Shown here piece by piece: positions 29,518-40,999 of a stretch of DNA of 64,000 bases. Below the pieces are notes generated by a model. That model was given only the letters and a program-made list of their open reading frames with translations. It did not search any database and was not told where the DNA came from. The DNA lies in NCBI GenBank assembly GCA_949752745.1, contig OX457026.1:75731775-75795774 (forward strand), in the 5' to 3' direction. Position 1 is the first letter of the stretch. Every line of letters starts with the position of its first letter. A program made the translations under genes and the position numbers. The DNA comes from Protula sp. h YS-2021 (Eukaryota > Annelida > Polychaeta > Sabellida > Serpulidae).

Positions 29518-30057
29518 TCACGACATTTTGATTAACTTTGATGTGATATTAACAATACTGTCTAATACTGTGTATCTGTCATCTTTTGCAAAGTCAAATA
29601 TCGGCTTCTTAGTTACGTACGGGACGTCAAGTCCATATATTTGCCACAGTACAATATTGAACGCCGAAGATGAAAATCTATGACAACCGGAATATAAATA
29701 TCTAGGTCTTAAATTAAGGTTGCACCATGCTGACTGTGCACCACTGGGTCTCACACAGTCCTCGTCCAGGACGCACTGGATCCAAGGGAGCATAACGTGC
29801 TTGTGCAGTAGCATGACGTTGTAATAGAGCGCGGGTGTGGGGTGCACCATTCTGTGGAAGAAGAACTCACTGCTAGTCGTGTTGAAGTAGCGGAACATGT
29901 GGTGGTGGGTGTAGGTGGAGGTCGGGTAGTTGTCGCGTTGCCAGGCTGCCACGCCGTACAGCGCCGCCTGCGCCGACACGTCGGGCTTCAAGTCGCTGTT
30001 CGTAAATCGCATTGTGACGTCACACCAAAACACGGAGCCAAACTCCACCAGTGTCTC
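29518..30057 (-). CDS. Exon 4, C-terminal domain
   Basis: Acceptor TATGATTTCAG, then 179 codons and TGA. It contains the FWCDVTMRF, HPTPALYYN and CHRFSSSAFNI motifs. Confidence 0.8.
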   Translation of the reverse strand, partial: ETLVEFGSVFWCDVTMRFTNSDLKPDVSAQAALYGVAAWQRDNYPTSTYTHHHMFRYFNTTSSEFFFHRMVHPTPALYYNVMLLHKHVMLPWIQCVLDEDCVRPSGAQSAWCNLNLRPRYLYSGCHRFSSSAFNIVLWQIYGLDVPYVTKKPIFDFAKDDRYTVLDSIVNITSKLIKMS

Positions 30058-31847
30058 CTGAAATCATAGAAAAAATTTTCAACAATTCCGTCAACAATTA
30101 CTTTAATTTGCAACCTTCAAATAATCTAATTTCTTTTAAAAACCTTGAAAAGCAATGAAGTGCCACTGACCTGTAGAAGAAGTGGGACGTAGGCTTGCAG
30201 CCGTAAATCAGAGACATGCTTGGGATACCTGGACCACTGCACTGAGCGCACCTGGCAGTAGCACCGCTCCTGTACCTTCAACAACAATGTAAACAACAGT
30301 GTTAATACGAATGATATCAGTTATTTACACATCTGCTAATCATATATAAGGTTTGACAGCACAATATTTGAAAATATCCAACCACATTTCGTATTAAAAT
30401 TAAACCGGCTAATCGCGTGAATAGTTTGAATGAATAAAATGGGTTGCGCAACCACAGGTTTCGACTGTGTATGATCTTATTCATTCAAATCTATTTGGTA
30501 GTAAAGGATTTCAAATAGTTTTTCTGTGAATTCATAAACGTCCTATTTATTTGCCATTAGCTAATTATGTCAGTGGTTTCTAGTTAACCCCCACCCCCAC
30601 TTTGGCTTGCAAGGGTTATATGAATTTGTGCGAGCAGCCGTTCGTCCTTCCTTTTTTTCTTCTTGACAGGTTTCCGATTTTTTCTGTCTTCTTCTTCTCT
30701 GACACTATGGGCCCTAGGACCACGAAACTTGGGACTTATGAAGAGCTTCTGAACGTGTGCATGTCACTTTTTATTTTCGTCTTCGATTTCGTTTTCTTTG
30801 TTGAAACGGGATGTTAAAGCGAGTGTATTTTTTGCAAGTAAATGCGGAGCATTTAACGTATAGCACAGAACACCACACAGTTGCTTAGCTTTGTGCGAGC
30901 TCTCACTGCGTATAAACAGCGTATGCCTGATAAGTCAATCAAACCTTAAATCAACAAAAACCAAACACTACTCGGCTTGTAAGACGTATTCAAGCTGTGT
31001 TTTCTGCTAATATATTTAGCTGGTATTAAGTTATCAACCTATGGATTTTTTTTCTTAACAGTGGTCCGATTTTTTAGAATATTATAAGCCGCATACATGC
31101 TGTGCCATAAGCTCTGTACATAAGTGTATAACATACTGCATGCATGTTGTAAAATACTTTATATTATTCAAGAAATAACCCACTGAAGGAAGTATTTTTG
31201 CATTTTAATTTTCGTCAAGTGTTTAACATTTTGCTAGCGAAATACGGTTCTAGTTTTTTAATGGTGTGCTTACGAATTCTTTTTGTTTCGACGTGAAACC
31301 TAAGTTGTATATGACCAGGCGGTGATCGAGGAAATAAGTTCTAAAGCTGAGTAAAAAGTTGAGTAGATGCCCATCGATGTCTTGCGGTCGCAGCGGAAGG
31401 ACGAAGATAGGCCACTCTTTGTCATCCACGTGGTGGTAAGCCTGCGGGTACAGTTTTGGGTTGTCTGCGACATAAAGAACCAACATAAAAACAAACAAAC
31501 AAAGTATTTCCTTTTGTACTAATGATGTATTTGTTTATGATTGCTTTTGCTTGCTACGAACAGCATAGTAAAATAGTGTATTATACACCTTTAAGAATTA
31601 GATATTTTATACCACGAATAATCTGCGACATACTCATTTCATTCTGCCTACCTTCAAACCCAAGCTGAGAAAGTAGTGCGGCATGTTTGCCTGTCGATGG
31701 TTCCGCGTCGTGTATTTGTCGCGGCGTGATATAGTCCTCCGTCATCATCTTCAGCAGGAGCGCGTAGATGAGGAAAGCCATCCACGAGAGCGAGAAGAAG
31801 AGCTGCACTGTGCTCCTCAGCCGCGTGAAGCAGCAAGGGATCCGCAT
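29518..31847 (-). CDS. Type II membrane protein, glycosyltransferase-like (DUF1647-like)
   Basis: Four exons on the minus strand (31847-31652, 31464-31274, 30275-30171, 30057-29518) with GT-AG junctions and matching phases encode 343 residues, ATG to TGA. Residues about 17-35 (FFSLSWMAFLIYALLL) form a signal-anchor, suggesting a Golgi or ER luminal catalytic domain. The middle has LLNFLLSFRTY...RLVIYNLGFTSKQ, then CYCQVRSVQWSRYPKHVSDL, VEFGSVFWCDVTMRFTNSDL, MLLHKHVMLPWIQCVLDEDC and YSGCHRFSSSAFNIVL. This order (YDLGL, YP-hV, WMDsSvRF, PWv.CAL..dC, CHRfdqSalni) is that of a family expanded in nematodes, molluscs and amphioxus and usually labelled DUF1647 or uncharacterised. The WCD position may correspond to the family's nucleotide-sugar Asp motif (inference). 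The reaction is unknown. Confidence 0.75.
30171..30275 (-). CDS. Exon 3 of the glycosyltransferase-like gene
   Basis: 105 bp between acceptor TTGTTGTTGAAG and donor GTCAGTGG. It encodes VQERCYCQVRSVQWSRYPKH through YVPLLLQ, phase 0 at both ends. Confidence 0.75.
31274..31464 (-). CDS. Exon 2 of the glycosyltransferase-like gene
   Basis: Acceptor TATGTCGCAG, donor GTAAGCAC. It encodes DNPKLYPQAYHHVDDKEW through NLGFTSKQKEF. Confidence 0.75.
31652..31847 (-). CDS. Exon 1: start and signal-anchor
   Basis: ATG at 31847-31845, donor GTAGGC. It encodes MRIPCCFTRLRSTVQLFFSL onward to SQLGFE, ending in phase 1. Confidence 0.7.
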
Positions 31848-31980
31848 CGTTTCTCACCACACACTCAACGATAGTCAACCTCCAAAGCCATCACGCGATC
31901 GGCACCTTAAATTATATGTACGTGTCAAAGCAACTAAAGATCAATAAACGTTACTGTAAGCTAGACAAATACAGACGAAA

Positions 31981-32370
31981 CCGGTTAATCGCATAGCCAA
32001 TTTGCCAAGCCCTGTTATGCGTTAATCCGATATATGCGTTTATCCGGAGTACTCTTGCCGTGCCTAATTTTTCATTTGCGGTAGTTATTAGACGTGCACC
32101 CTCGCCCCTCCTCATCCCCGCTTTTGAGAAACTTTGTTATCCAGTTCTTTTATTACTAGTATTTTATCCGATAGGCTTAGGTCTTTTCGTTTTGATTTAC
32201 TTTCTGCCATTTTCACGAATTAACCATAACCGACAGTTTCGAACTATAAATGGTAAAATTTCTTCTTGGTTGAGTACTTAAATGATGACTTTGCGCTCAC
32301 GGTTATCTGAGGCAACGTGGGGATTAAGGGTTTATGCGTAAGGGTTTAACCGATTTATGCGTTTAACCGG
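31981..32370. mobile_element. Pogo-like MITE upstream of the glycosyltransferase-like gene
   Basis: 390 bp with ends CCGGTTAATCGCATA and, inverted, CCGGTTAAACGCATA, each followed by further TTATGCG and AATCGG words. It starts only about 135 bp upstream of the ATG, so it sits in or next to the promoter. Confidence 0.6.
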
Positions 32371-32785
32371 TATGTCATTAAGTCATTTCATCTGTACACA
32401 CTTATCCAAACCACGAACTTGGGACTGTCTCTGGCCATAACGAGCGCCTAGCATCCTCACCTAAACAAATTAAGTAGCAATATTGTAAACAATTCCGGTA
32501 GGCCGTACTTGACGGAATACTGACACAAGATATTATGTTTAAGCCGCACGCAAGCATTGTGTACGAATGAGGGTGACGGGGGGTGGCTGCTTGATGCACA
32601 AACTCATAACAGAAGTCATGCAGATGTCGGGTTTAATTCGACTCTCAAGACGTCCTGGTACCACAAGCACTTGCCAGTGTGTTTCTCTCGAGTTCAGGAA
32701 AAATGGCAGCTAACAATTCTCGTTTGGATCATGGTTACTCTCGAAAAGGAGGCACGGTTCCTTTAAGTTTATTGTTTTTTTTTTC

Positions 32786-33465
32786 AGTCCCCCACCGCCG
32801 CGTAGAGCGGCTTGGGGGACTATAGTTTTCGGGTCTGTCTGTCTGTCGACTTTTTTATTAACACACTCAAACCTACATTTCTTGTTCGATTGCGAAATAT
32901 TTTACATGCAGGTAGAATGGGTCCTAACAAGAGTTGGTATGGTAAATGAGCCACATCGGCCCGAGGACATTGGCTCAACTGGACTTTAAAAAACTCACAC
33001 AGTCTTTGAGCACTTGAGTGAGTTTGTTAACAACGTCAAGCCAACATTTCTCAATCGATTATTGAAATATTTAACATATAGGTATTGTTGTTGCATACAA
33101 GGATTAGCACTGTAAACGGACTAGGTAAGCCCAAAGACATTGACCCAGCTGAACTTTAAATTAGCACATTCCTTGAGCACCTGAGTGAGTTTGTTAACAC
33201 ACTCAAGCCCATATTTCTTGATCGATTGTCAAAATAGTTTACATATAGGCAGCATGGGTGCTAACAAGAGTTGGCATTGTAAATGAGCCATGTCGGCCCC
33301 AGCACACTGGCCCAGCTGGAATTCACGAATATAATACGAATTGCTTTAGGGTTGTAATTCAACCTAACAAAATCAAATACTGGTATTGTACGCCAGCGGG
33401 GGACAGTTTCACGGACCTACTCTGTCAGTATTGCTTTGTAGTCCCTGGTGTGTTTTAACGCATCC
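32786..33465 (+). repeat. Hairpin-headed tandem array, unit about 167 bp
   Basis: Hairpin AGTCCCCCA/TGGGGGACT (32786-32794 with 32813-32821), spacer CTATAGTTTTCGGGTCTGTC, then three units anchored by TTAACACACTCAAGCC-type words at 32858, 33026 and 33191. Each unit holds TAAATGAGCCA..TCGGCCC and a GGCCCAGCTGAA-type word. Same family as 58945-59610. Confidence 0.8.
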
Positions 33466-34164
33466 CCAGCGAATAGAGCCAGTCTTTCTGATTTATTTTG
33501 TGTACATGAAACCATGCAGGCAAAGCTTCTGACCACCGTTCTTGCTTGTAATTACTTCCATTTTTTTCTGATAAACACTGAAAATTTTTCGGCCTTATAC
33601 GTAGTTTCTGGTGACATTTCAGCATCGTGGGGATTAGGGTCCTTGGGAGTACAGGGATTAAACACTGGGTTTAAAGGCTCCTTTTCGGTGGAACTCTGTG
33701 CCATTTATGACAATGAGGGGTAATTTCTTTGATCCTCAGTAGTCATGGAGGCTAGTTTCTTTGAAGCAAAGCAGCTCATTTAACCCATGAGCACAAGCAA
33801 GAACTTTCGTCTTTTATTTGTGCCTCAATTTTGGGCAGCAATAAAATTCAAAATAATTTGCCCTTTTCCACTTTGCCATATTTTCCGTTGGTATTATTTT
33901 CAGTTGTCGTTTTTCCGTTGCCATTGTTTCTGTTACCATATTTTTCATTCTATTTTTCCGTACCCCGTTTCTGTCAATGTACCGAACCTACGGAACATAA
34001 CATTTTTTAGTTTATAGTTTTAAGGCAAGTAGTGTTTCAGATTATTTTTCACTTAGCTGGTATAGTCGAAATTATTTTGAGCAACATACGAGAAATACAC
34101 AAGGGCGGTTGCTCGGTGATAAAGGGCGATTTATTTTACATATGTTCCTGTTATTTATGTCCAA

Positions 34165-34276
34165 CTAACTAAATTGTGGCATCAAGGTGTTAACCACTGG
34201 TCAGGTCTCTGTCGTGAATACAGGTTACATATATGATCGATGGTTAACATTATGATGCCACAATCCATCTAGTTAG
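34165..34276. repeat. Inverted repeat, about 35-bp arms
   Basis: CTAACTAAATTGTGGCATCA with GGTGTTAACCA on the left and TGGTTAACAT, GATGCCACAATCCA, CTAGTTAG on the right form an imperfect stem around a loop of about 40 bases. Confidence 0.65.
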
Positions 34277-34459
34277 ACTCCTAGTTAGCATAAAATAGTC
34301 GAAAATGGATGTAACTCGATAAAATAATTGCCAGAGCCCTTTGTCCAACATTACATTCGAGGGCGTTATGCTCCGGGTCCTTTTGTCTGGGCCCTGAAGT
34401 CCAACGCCCTTATGTCCTGGGCCCCTATGTCCCGGATACGTCCAGGGTTGGTTTTCCTC

Positions 34460-34585
34460 CGGGAAGAAAGGTATTTCTTCCCTTCCCTGGGAAGAAATAA
34501 GGAAGAAACTGGGAAGAAACGGGAAGGAATATCTTTCTTCCGGGAAGAAAAGGAAGAAAGTGGGAAGAAACCTACTTTGTTAAAA
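34460..34585. repeat. Degenerate GGGAAGAAA repeat
   Basis: Some ten imperfect copies of GGGAAGAAA. A short inverted echo (TTTCTTCC, GGGAAGAAAT) lies at about 35900-35950. Confidence 0.75.
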
Positions 34586-34989
34586 AAACATCAATGCAAC
34601 GTACTATCTATATATTGATTTTACAGAAGCAATATTTAGTGTGTTCTAATGTACTGTCAAATCAAAAACGAAAAAGAAACAAACGAAAAGAATACATGGT
34701 AACACCTAAATACAATGAAGAAATAAGGATCTTATACCATGTGCTCTGCAAATGTGCTGCCGCAACACCCTTTTCTTACACCCTATCTCAATACTTAATC
34801 CCCCTATTTAAGGTAAACACAGCCTTTGTCATTTGTTTTCCCTGGCACATTAAGAGCAAACAAAATGATACACTAATTTCTCATACACAAAGTCAATTTA
34901 AACACTGGACCAAAAGTACTCAGGCTATTACAGCGTACCCAACTTACAAACACACATTGAAATACGAATCTAAATTTCTATAATTTTTC

Positions 34990-35737
34990 CGGAGTACATA
35001 ACAAGTAAGTCCAAGGAAATGACCCAATCGAGTTACCAAACAAGGAAAGAGAGAAAAACTCTGAAACGAATACTGTTAAGCGTCAAATGAAGTGTGTAAA
35101 ATGCATTTAATTCGAATTTGGAAGCTACCCGAAAAGGGATGTTGGAGAGGTTGGGTTTTGACGATTCACGTATTTACCGACATTTACACAATTTTACAAA
35201 ATTTTTAAAATTCCCCCATTTCGGCATTTTCTGTGATTTGCGAAAAAAGCAAAGTCCAGGTGGAGACGCACCTACGAAACTTCTGATTAAAATTTTATAA
35301 CTATTTGAAAAAGACTGAGAGAAATGAATGGTTTGACAATTCAGTTATTTACTAAGATTTATTCCAATTTTTGCCAAACTTCAAAGTTCCGCCATTTCGG
35401 CAGTTTTTGGCGAAGCGCGAAAAAAAATGGCCTGTAGGCGAACCCTTGGGGAATATCCCTGCATAACATCTAAACGATTGGTGTAAAACTGTAGGAGGAG
35501 CAGCATTTTAAAAATGGGTCAAAACGGACACAAAGAGTGCCGCCATTTTGTTATTTTTTCGTCAATCGTAATAGTAATAGCCAGGTAGCGGACCACCCAG
35601 GAAACATTCCCGCATAATATCAAAACAATTGGAGCAAAACTGTAGGAGGGGTAGCATTTTAAATAAAAAGTTTTACATACGCACATACATTCAAGCCCCC
35701 TATACGACTAACCCAGTCCGACAAAGTCGGCTGGGTT
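34990..35737 (-). repeat. Hairpin-headed tandem array, unit about 148 bp
   Basis: A 12-bp hairpin with one bulge (35710-35722 with 35726-35737; AACCCAG/CTGGGTT outer stem) lies at the right end. Leftwards come a TATGTGCGTATG-like spacer and units anchored by AAAACTGTAGGAGG near 35485 and 35632, with more diverged units to about 35000 (GCCATTTCGGCA words). Confidence 0.7.
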
Positions 35738-36083
35738 AAAAAGCGGAGATGATGGCACCCACGACCCTTTATCTAATCTCTATTGATCCTATTTATTACA
35801 TAGATGTTTGACATGTGAATTCGCACCTATTTAAGAATTACTCCGAGTGCAGCTTAAGCAAATTATTTGCAAGAAATTCCAAATATTACACCTTTTCAGG
35901 TTTCTTCCATTTCTTCCCTGAAATTGGAGGGAAGAAATTATTACTTCCCTAATGGAAAAAAAAGCCGGAAAGACCCGGAAATGTGAATTGGCTTGGTTGA
36001 ATTGGTTAATTGCGTGGCTTCTGGTTTGTAAATAAGGTTGAAAAAAGGGGCGGTTTTCAAACTAAAAGAACATATTTTCAGTT

Positions 36084-36902
36084 TTGCCAATTACGATGTG
36101 CTGTTCAATTTCATGTTTCATTCCTTGTACCAGGAAATGTAATTGTGACGAACTAAGTGAAATCAAGAATACACTGAACTTACTCCGGTCAGATGTATCA
36201 AAAATGGCAACAAATCAGACAGACATAAAAAACTGCCAAAAAGACATCAAATCATTGCTTGAAATAATAGAGAAGTAACAACGGCAAAATGAGGAAAAGG
36301 ACAAAAAAATAGTTACTCTAGAGAACAGAATCGAAGATCTTGAACAGTATACTCGAATGGACGACCTCATCATTCAAGGCTCAGTCACTAAACACAAGTC
36401 GTACGCAAGGGCAGCAAATTCAGGCCTCTCGGAGGAAGATCAGGAAAACGCTCCTGCAACGGAACTGGAAAACCTTGAAGATAAGGTTGTCGACTTCCTC
36501 TGCAAACACGATATCCACGTAGAGAATGCGGAGATCTCGGCCTGTCATACACTTAAGCCAAAACGAAAGGATGCAAAAACTAACATTGTCGTTAGGTTTG
36601 TAAATCGCAAGACGAAGGTGTGCATCCTCAGATTAGCTAGGAAGTTAAAAGGCACACAAGTATATCTTAATGAACATTTAACTGTCAAAAACCAAGCAAT
36701 TGCCCGAAGAGCAAGAGCACTAAAAAAAGAAGGACTTATTCAAGGAACATGGACAAGGAACTGTCGAATCTTGATAAAAACAGTCGGTGAGGTGGATGAA
36801 GCAAGAGTCCACATTATACATGACATGATGAGTGAATTTCGAAATATGGATTTGGAGATCAACAACAGCACACCCAGAATCGTTAATATATCAGTGCATT
36901 AA
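36084..36902 (+). pseudogene. Retrotransposon ORF1 with one stop
   Basis: One frame throughout, broken only by TAA at 36276-36278. The N-terminal part is helical and coiled-coil-like (SEIKNTLNLLRSDVSKM, ENRIEDLEQYTRMDDLIIQG). The C-terminal part (TNIVVRFVNRKTKVCILRLA, VYLNEHLTVKNQAIARRAR) looks like the RNA-binding region of L1-ORF1p-like proteins, which coat the element's RNA. Confidence 0.75.
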
Positions 36903-37128
36903 ATGTCTAATAACGTGTTTCTAACTTTAGGCTCTCAAGCTTTGGGTTCTGTCCTTGATTTAATGCTGGCATTCATTGTATCTGACGCGAACATAGCTAA
37001 ACATTTGTCAGGCTATCGACAAGGTAATGATGAAAGTAGGTACTAGTGCTCAAGAATACTTGTATCTCGTTTGTATTCACTCTTGAATTTACGTTTATTT
37101 AGAGTGTGTTACTATTGTTAATTGTAAA

Positions 37129-40100
37129 ATGGTAAACCCTACCTGCTCTGTTTGTTTACAGGTAATTAAAGGTACTTTTATACAATGTAATTTATGCAAG
37201 GCATTTCTCCATCGTAAGTGCACCGTAATCGTAAAAAATACCCTGCAGACCCAAATTAGAAAAAACACCCCAGTAAACTGCAAATATTGTATTGAATCCT
37301 TCCCCTTCTCCGGTATTGACGACGAAGAATTCTTATTCATGCACACTGATGTAAACATAAATGAGAATCTGTTCACCTTGTATAATAGTTGTAAAACATA
37401 TGAATGTTTTGAGAACCGAGACTATAAAAACTCAGGTTTTGATTGAGATCTCGATCCCGATAGCAATTTTTTCAATGGTAGGTTAAACGAATGTAAATAT
37501 TATACAGCTAACGAGTTTGAATATAGCATAAAGTGTGTACTAGGGTTCTCCATCATTCACTTTAATACCAGGAGTCTTAAGGCAAATTATGAAAAGTTAT
37601 TGGACAACATTGACAGCTTAGACAGGAAATTTCATATTATAGTGGTTTCGGAATCGTGGCTAGGTGATAATGATATTTTATCAGAATACTGTATAAAAGG
37701 TTATGATCTAATTTCAGTAAACCGTAAACACAGAAAAGGGGGTGGAGTGGCTCTGTACATTAACTTTGATGTTCAATTTAAAATTTGTGAAAGTTTTTCA
37801 GTGTCACAAGACGATTTATTAGAATGCATTACGGTAGAAATTGAAGTAAAGCATTCAAAAAATATTGTTGTTTCGTGTTTATACAGAACTCCCGGCTCAG
37901 ATATTGATAAATGTAACGATTATTTAGGTAAATTTTTTGGACATTTTAAGGAAAAATCCATTTTCCTATGTGGGGACTTTAATATCAACCTTCTTAACAG
38001 CGACAGTCATACGGTACACAAGAGTTTTACTGATCTGCTTTACAGCCATGGTTTATTCCCATTAATTAACAAGCCGACACAAGCGATATTGGTGATCATT
38101 TAGGAGTATTTAGTTTTTGTGAATATCGCGGTATAAAACAGCCTAAAAAAAAAAAAAAAAAAAAAAAAAAACACCTATATGTAAGAAATCTAAGTAACGA
38201 AGCTTTAGATGCTTTAAAGCTTGATCTCGCTAGTTGTGACTGGCGTGATATTGTTTCCTGTTCAGATGTGAATATGGCTTACGACAGTTTTATGGATAAA
38301 TTTAAGTTATTGTATAATAAAAATTGTCCTCGAATAAAAGTGACGTATTGTTTGAGCAATCCCCATAAACCCTGGCTCACTAAAAGTTAACAACCGCTTG
38401 TCGCAAACGTGATAGATTGCATAGAGATTTTGTTAGATGCCGAACAATTGCAAAAGAGAGTAAATTCAAGAGGTATAGAAATAAACTTAACAAAATTTTA
38501 AAGTTTTGCAAAAAGGAATGCTATACCAAACTATTACAAAATCATTATGGAAACATTAAGTTTACTTGGAAAATTTTAAATAATGTACTTAAGCGCAAAC
38601 AAGAAAGTGGTAGTTATCCCGATGTATTTAAAGATTCAGACGCTAATGAGGTCACTAGTAGAAACGATATCGTGAATGGGTTTAACAAATTTTTTGTTAA
38701 CATCGGACCAAAATTAGCAAAACGAATAGATTACGTTGAAGGTGGAAACATTTTTGATTACTTGGGGGACAGGAATAACAACACGATGCTTTTGGCTGGT
38801 GTTGACGAAAAAGAAATATTAGAGGTTGTAAATGCGTTTCAAAGCAAAGCATCTAAAGACAGTGATGACATTGCCATGTCTACAGCAAAACAAGTTTTCC
38901 CCACAATTATTCAACCATTCCTATTCATATGTAACCTATCATTCAAGACTGGTGCTTTTCCTGACCTAATGAAAATAGCTAAAGTCTCACCGCTGTACAA
39001 ATCTGGTGATAAAAGTGCTTTCACAAATTATAGGCCCGTGTCTCTATTGTCTCAATTTTCGAAGATTCTGGAAAGACTGTTTGAAACTAGGTTGAACAAG
39101 TTTATTGAAAAGTGTGAAATATTAACTGATAATCAATATGGATTTCGTACGTGCAGATCAACCTCTTTGGCATTGTTAGAACTTTTAGAGGAGTAAACAT
39201 CTGGAACCGGTAAAAAATTAACCACTATAGGAGTATTTATAGTTTTAAAAAAAAGCGTGTGATACTATAGATCATGGTTTATTGCTACAAAAGTTAGAAT
39301 TTTACGATATTAGAGGTATTAAATAGCTATCGCTCCCATACACAACAGTATGTTCAAACTGAAGCATCTATTTCTAGTATGTTGCAAGTTCTACGTGGGG
39401 TTCCATTTCAGGACCAAAATTATTTATTTTTTATATTAAAGATATCATAAATGTTTCAAAAGTCTTAAAATTTATACTATTCGCAGATGACACTAACATT
39501 TTTATACAGGTAATGACACTAAGTATATGTGTGAGGTTATAAGTGGTGAGTTATTAAAATTAAATAGGTGGTTCCATTTGAATAAGCTTTCTTTAAATGT
39601 TTCCAAAACCAATTTTATTGTATTTAGTCATTGTAAATCAAAAAACAAAATGATTATCTCCATAGGTAGAGAAAAAATATCCCAGGTTCAGTCAACTAAA
39701 TATCTCGGAGTGATTATAGATGAAAAACTAAATTGGAAAGAACAAATTAGTAAAGTTAGGGCAAAATTAGCTAAATGTGTTGCAATTATGTATAAATTAC
39801 GTTATGTGGTCAACGCTGATGCTCTTCTTTTGATATATTGTTCTCTATTTCTTCCATATTTGTCATATTGTGCAGAGATCTGGGGAAACACTTACGCTAC
39901 AAATACAAAATCTATTTACGGATTGCAGAAACGAGCCGTGAAAATTGTAAATGGCGTTGGACTGTATGAACATTCTAATACGGTATTTTATAATTCTTTG
40001 CTTCTAAAATTTTATGATATTGTAAATTTCAACTCTGATTATTATGTTCAAGGCATATATCTGTGCCCTACCAAATGCAGTCCAACGGTTGTTTAAGATT

Positions 40101-40295
40101 GCAAATAGTCAGCGGGCAACAAGGCAACAGGGAAACTTTATGGTTTTGTATTCAAGAACTAACCGTAAAAAACATTGTATAAGCATTAGAAGAGTTAATC
40201 TTTGGAATTCCTTACCCCAAGACCTTAAATATCTACCAAAATTAGCCTCCTTCAAAACAAAATTGAAAATGCATTTTATTTCTAGCCATGCATAA
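37129..40295 (+). pseudogene. Retrotransposon ORF2: zinc finger, endonuclease, RT
   Basis: Opens with a PHD-like finger (CSVCLQV...CNLCKAFLHRKC, 37129-37446), then an APE endonuclease (HFNTRSLKANYEKL, SESWLGDN, GGGVALYI, SCLYRTPGS, LCGDFNINLL; 37548-38100), a linker (38140-38400) containing a 28-A run, and RT (38417-39196; YKSGDKSAFTNYRPVSLLSQ, QYGFRTCRST). The catalytic box FADDTNIF is near 39480, with C-terminal parts at 39527-40096 (LGVIIDEKLNWKEQI) and 40044-40295 (VNLWNSLPQDLK). At least five stops or frameshifts separate these pieces, so it is inactive. Confidence 0.85.
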
Positions 40296-40378
40296 CTTAA
40301 TATGTAAACTACTCTACATTAACTACTTTGCCATGCTCAAAACTAAGCGTTGATAAACCAAATTGTAAATCTGTACAT

Positions 40379-40640
40379 ATGATTACTTATACAAGGAGAG
40401 AAACATACAATTGAACAGCACATCGTAATTGGCAAAACTGAAAATGTGTTCTTTTAATGCGAGAACAGCGTTTGCGGCGGTTGTTCGATGTTTATTTACA
40501 AACTTTAAGCCATGCCTTTCACTATTACATTCTTATTATGGATCATAATAATTTTCATCACCTAACAGACGAGTTTGTAATTTAACCAATTACGATGTGC
40601 TGGTCAATTTGAATGTTCCTTGCCTTGTAGCTATCAAATT
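40379..40640. repeat. Inverted plus direct copies of the retrotransposon 5' region
   Basis: 40379-40500 is the reverse complement of the element's 5' segment at 36018-36132. About 80 bases later, 40580-40635 repeats part of it in direct sense (CCAATTACGATGTGCTGGTC). The two can pair as a large stem-loop. The same inverted-plus-direct arrangement recurs at 43450-43695. Confidence 0.75.
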
Positions 40641-40999
40641 TCTCAAATTTGTTAACTGAATAAACCCACAAGAATGTAATTGTACAGTATGCTAAAAATG
40701 CCAATCGACGATTGCCTCTGTTCTATATTTTTCAGCTTTTATGTGTTCTTTATTCTCTCAGGCTCATTTTATTGTTTACTCTAAAATTACTGTCAATACT
40801 GAAGTGGTTGTATGGAACTTATTCTGAAAAAAACTGTAAAGGGCAAGCGAGGAGTAAGCTGTTAGCTTTTGCATGGTCTCTTACCAAACTGTCAATATAT
40901 TTTATAATTACTTAAGCCATTTTTTTGTACTGTATTGTCTTTCATTGTACATTTAGAAATAAACGTTGAATATGAAGAAATGAATCTACTCGTACTCGT

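Larger units (their letters stand above)
36018..40500 (+). mobile_element. Decayed CR1-like non-LTR retrotransposon
   Basis: Nearly full-length element with an ORF1 coiled-coil/RNA-binding protein and an ORF2 with zinc finger, APE endonuclease and reverse transcriptase, all interrupted. The first 115 bases (TTTTGCCAATTACGATGTGC region) recur inverted after the 3' end (40379-40500), so the element is bracketed by inverted repeats, which is unusual for this class. The domain order suggests the CR1/L2/Daphne/Crack cluster; the exact clade is uncertain. Confidence 0.8.

Noticed and set aside
29842..30069. 75-codon plus-strand frame
   Set aside because: Antisense shadow of exon 4 of the glycosyltransferase-like gene.
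34594..34983. 129-codon plus-strand frame
   Set aside because: No recognisable motif, AT-driven composition and no supporting splice or repeat context.
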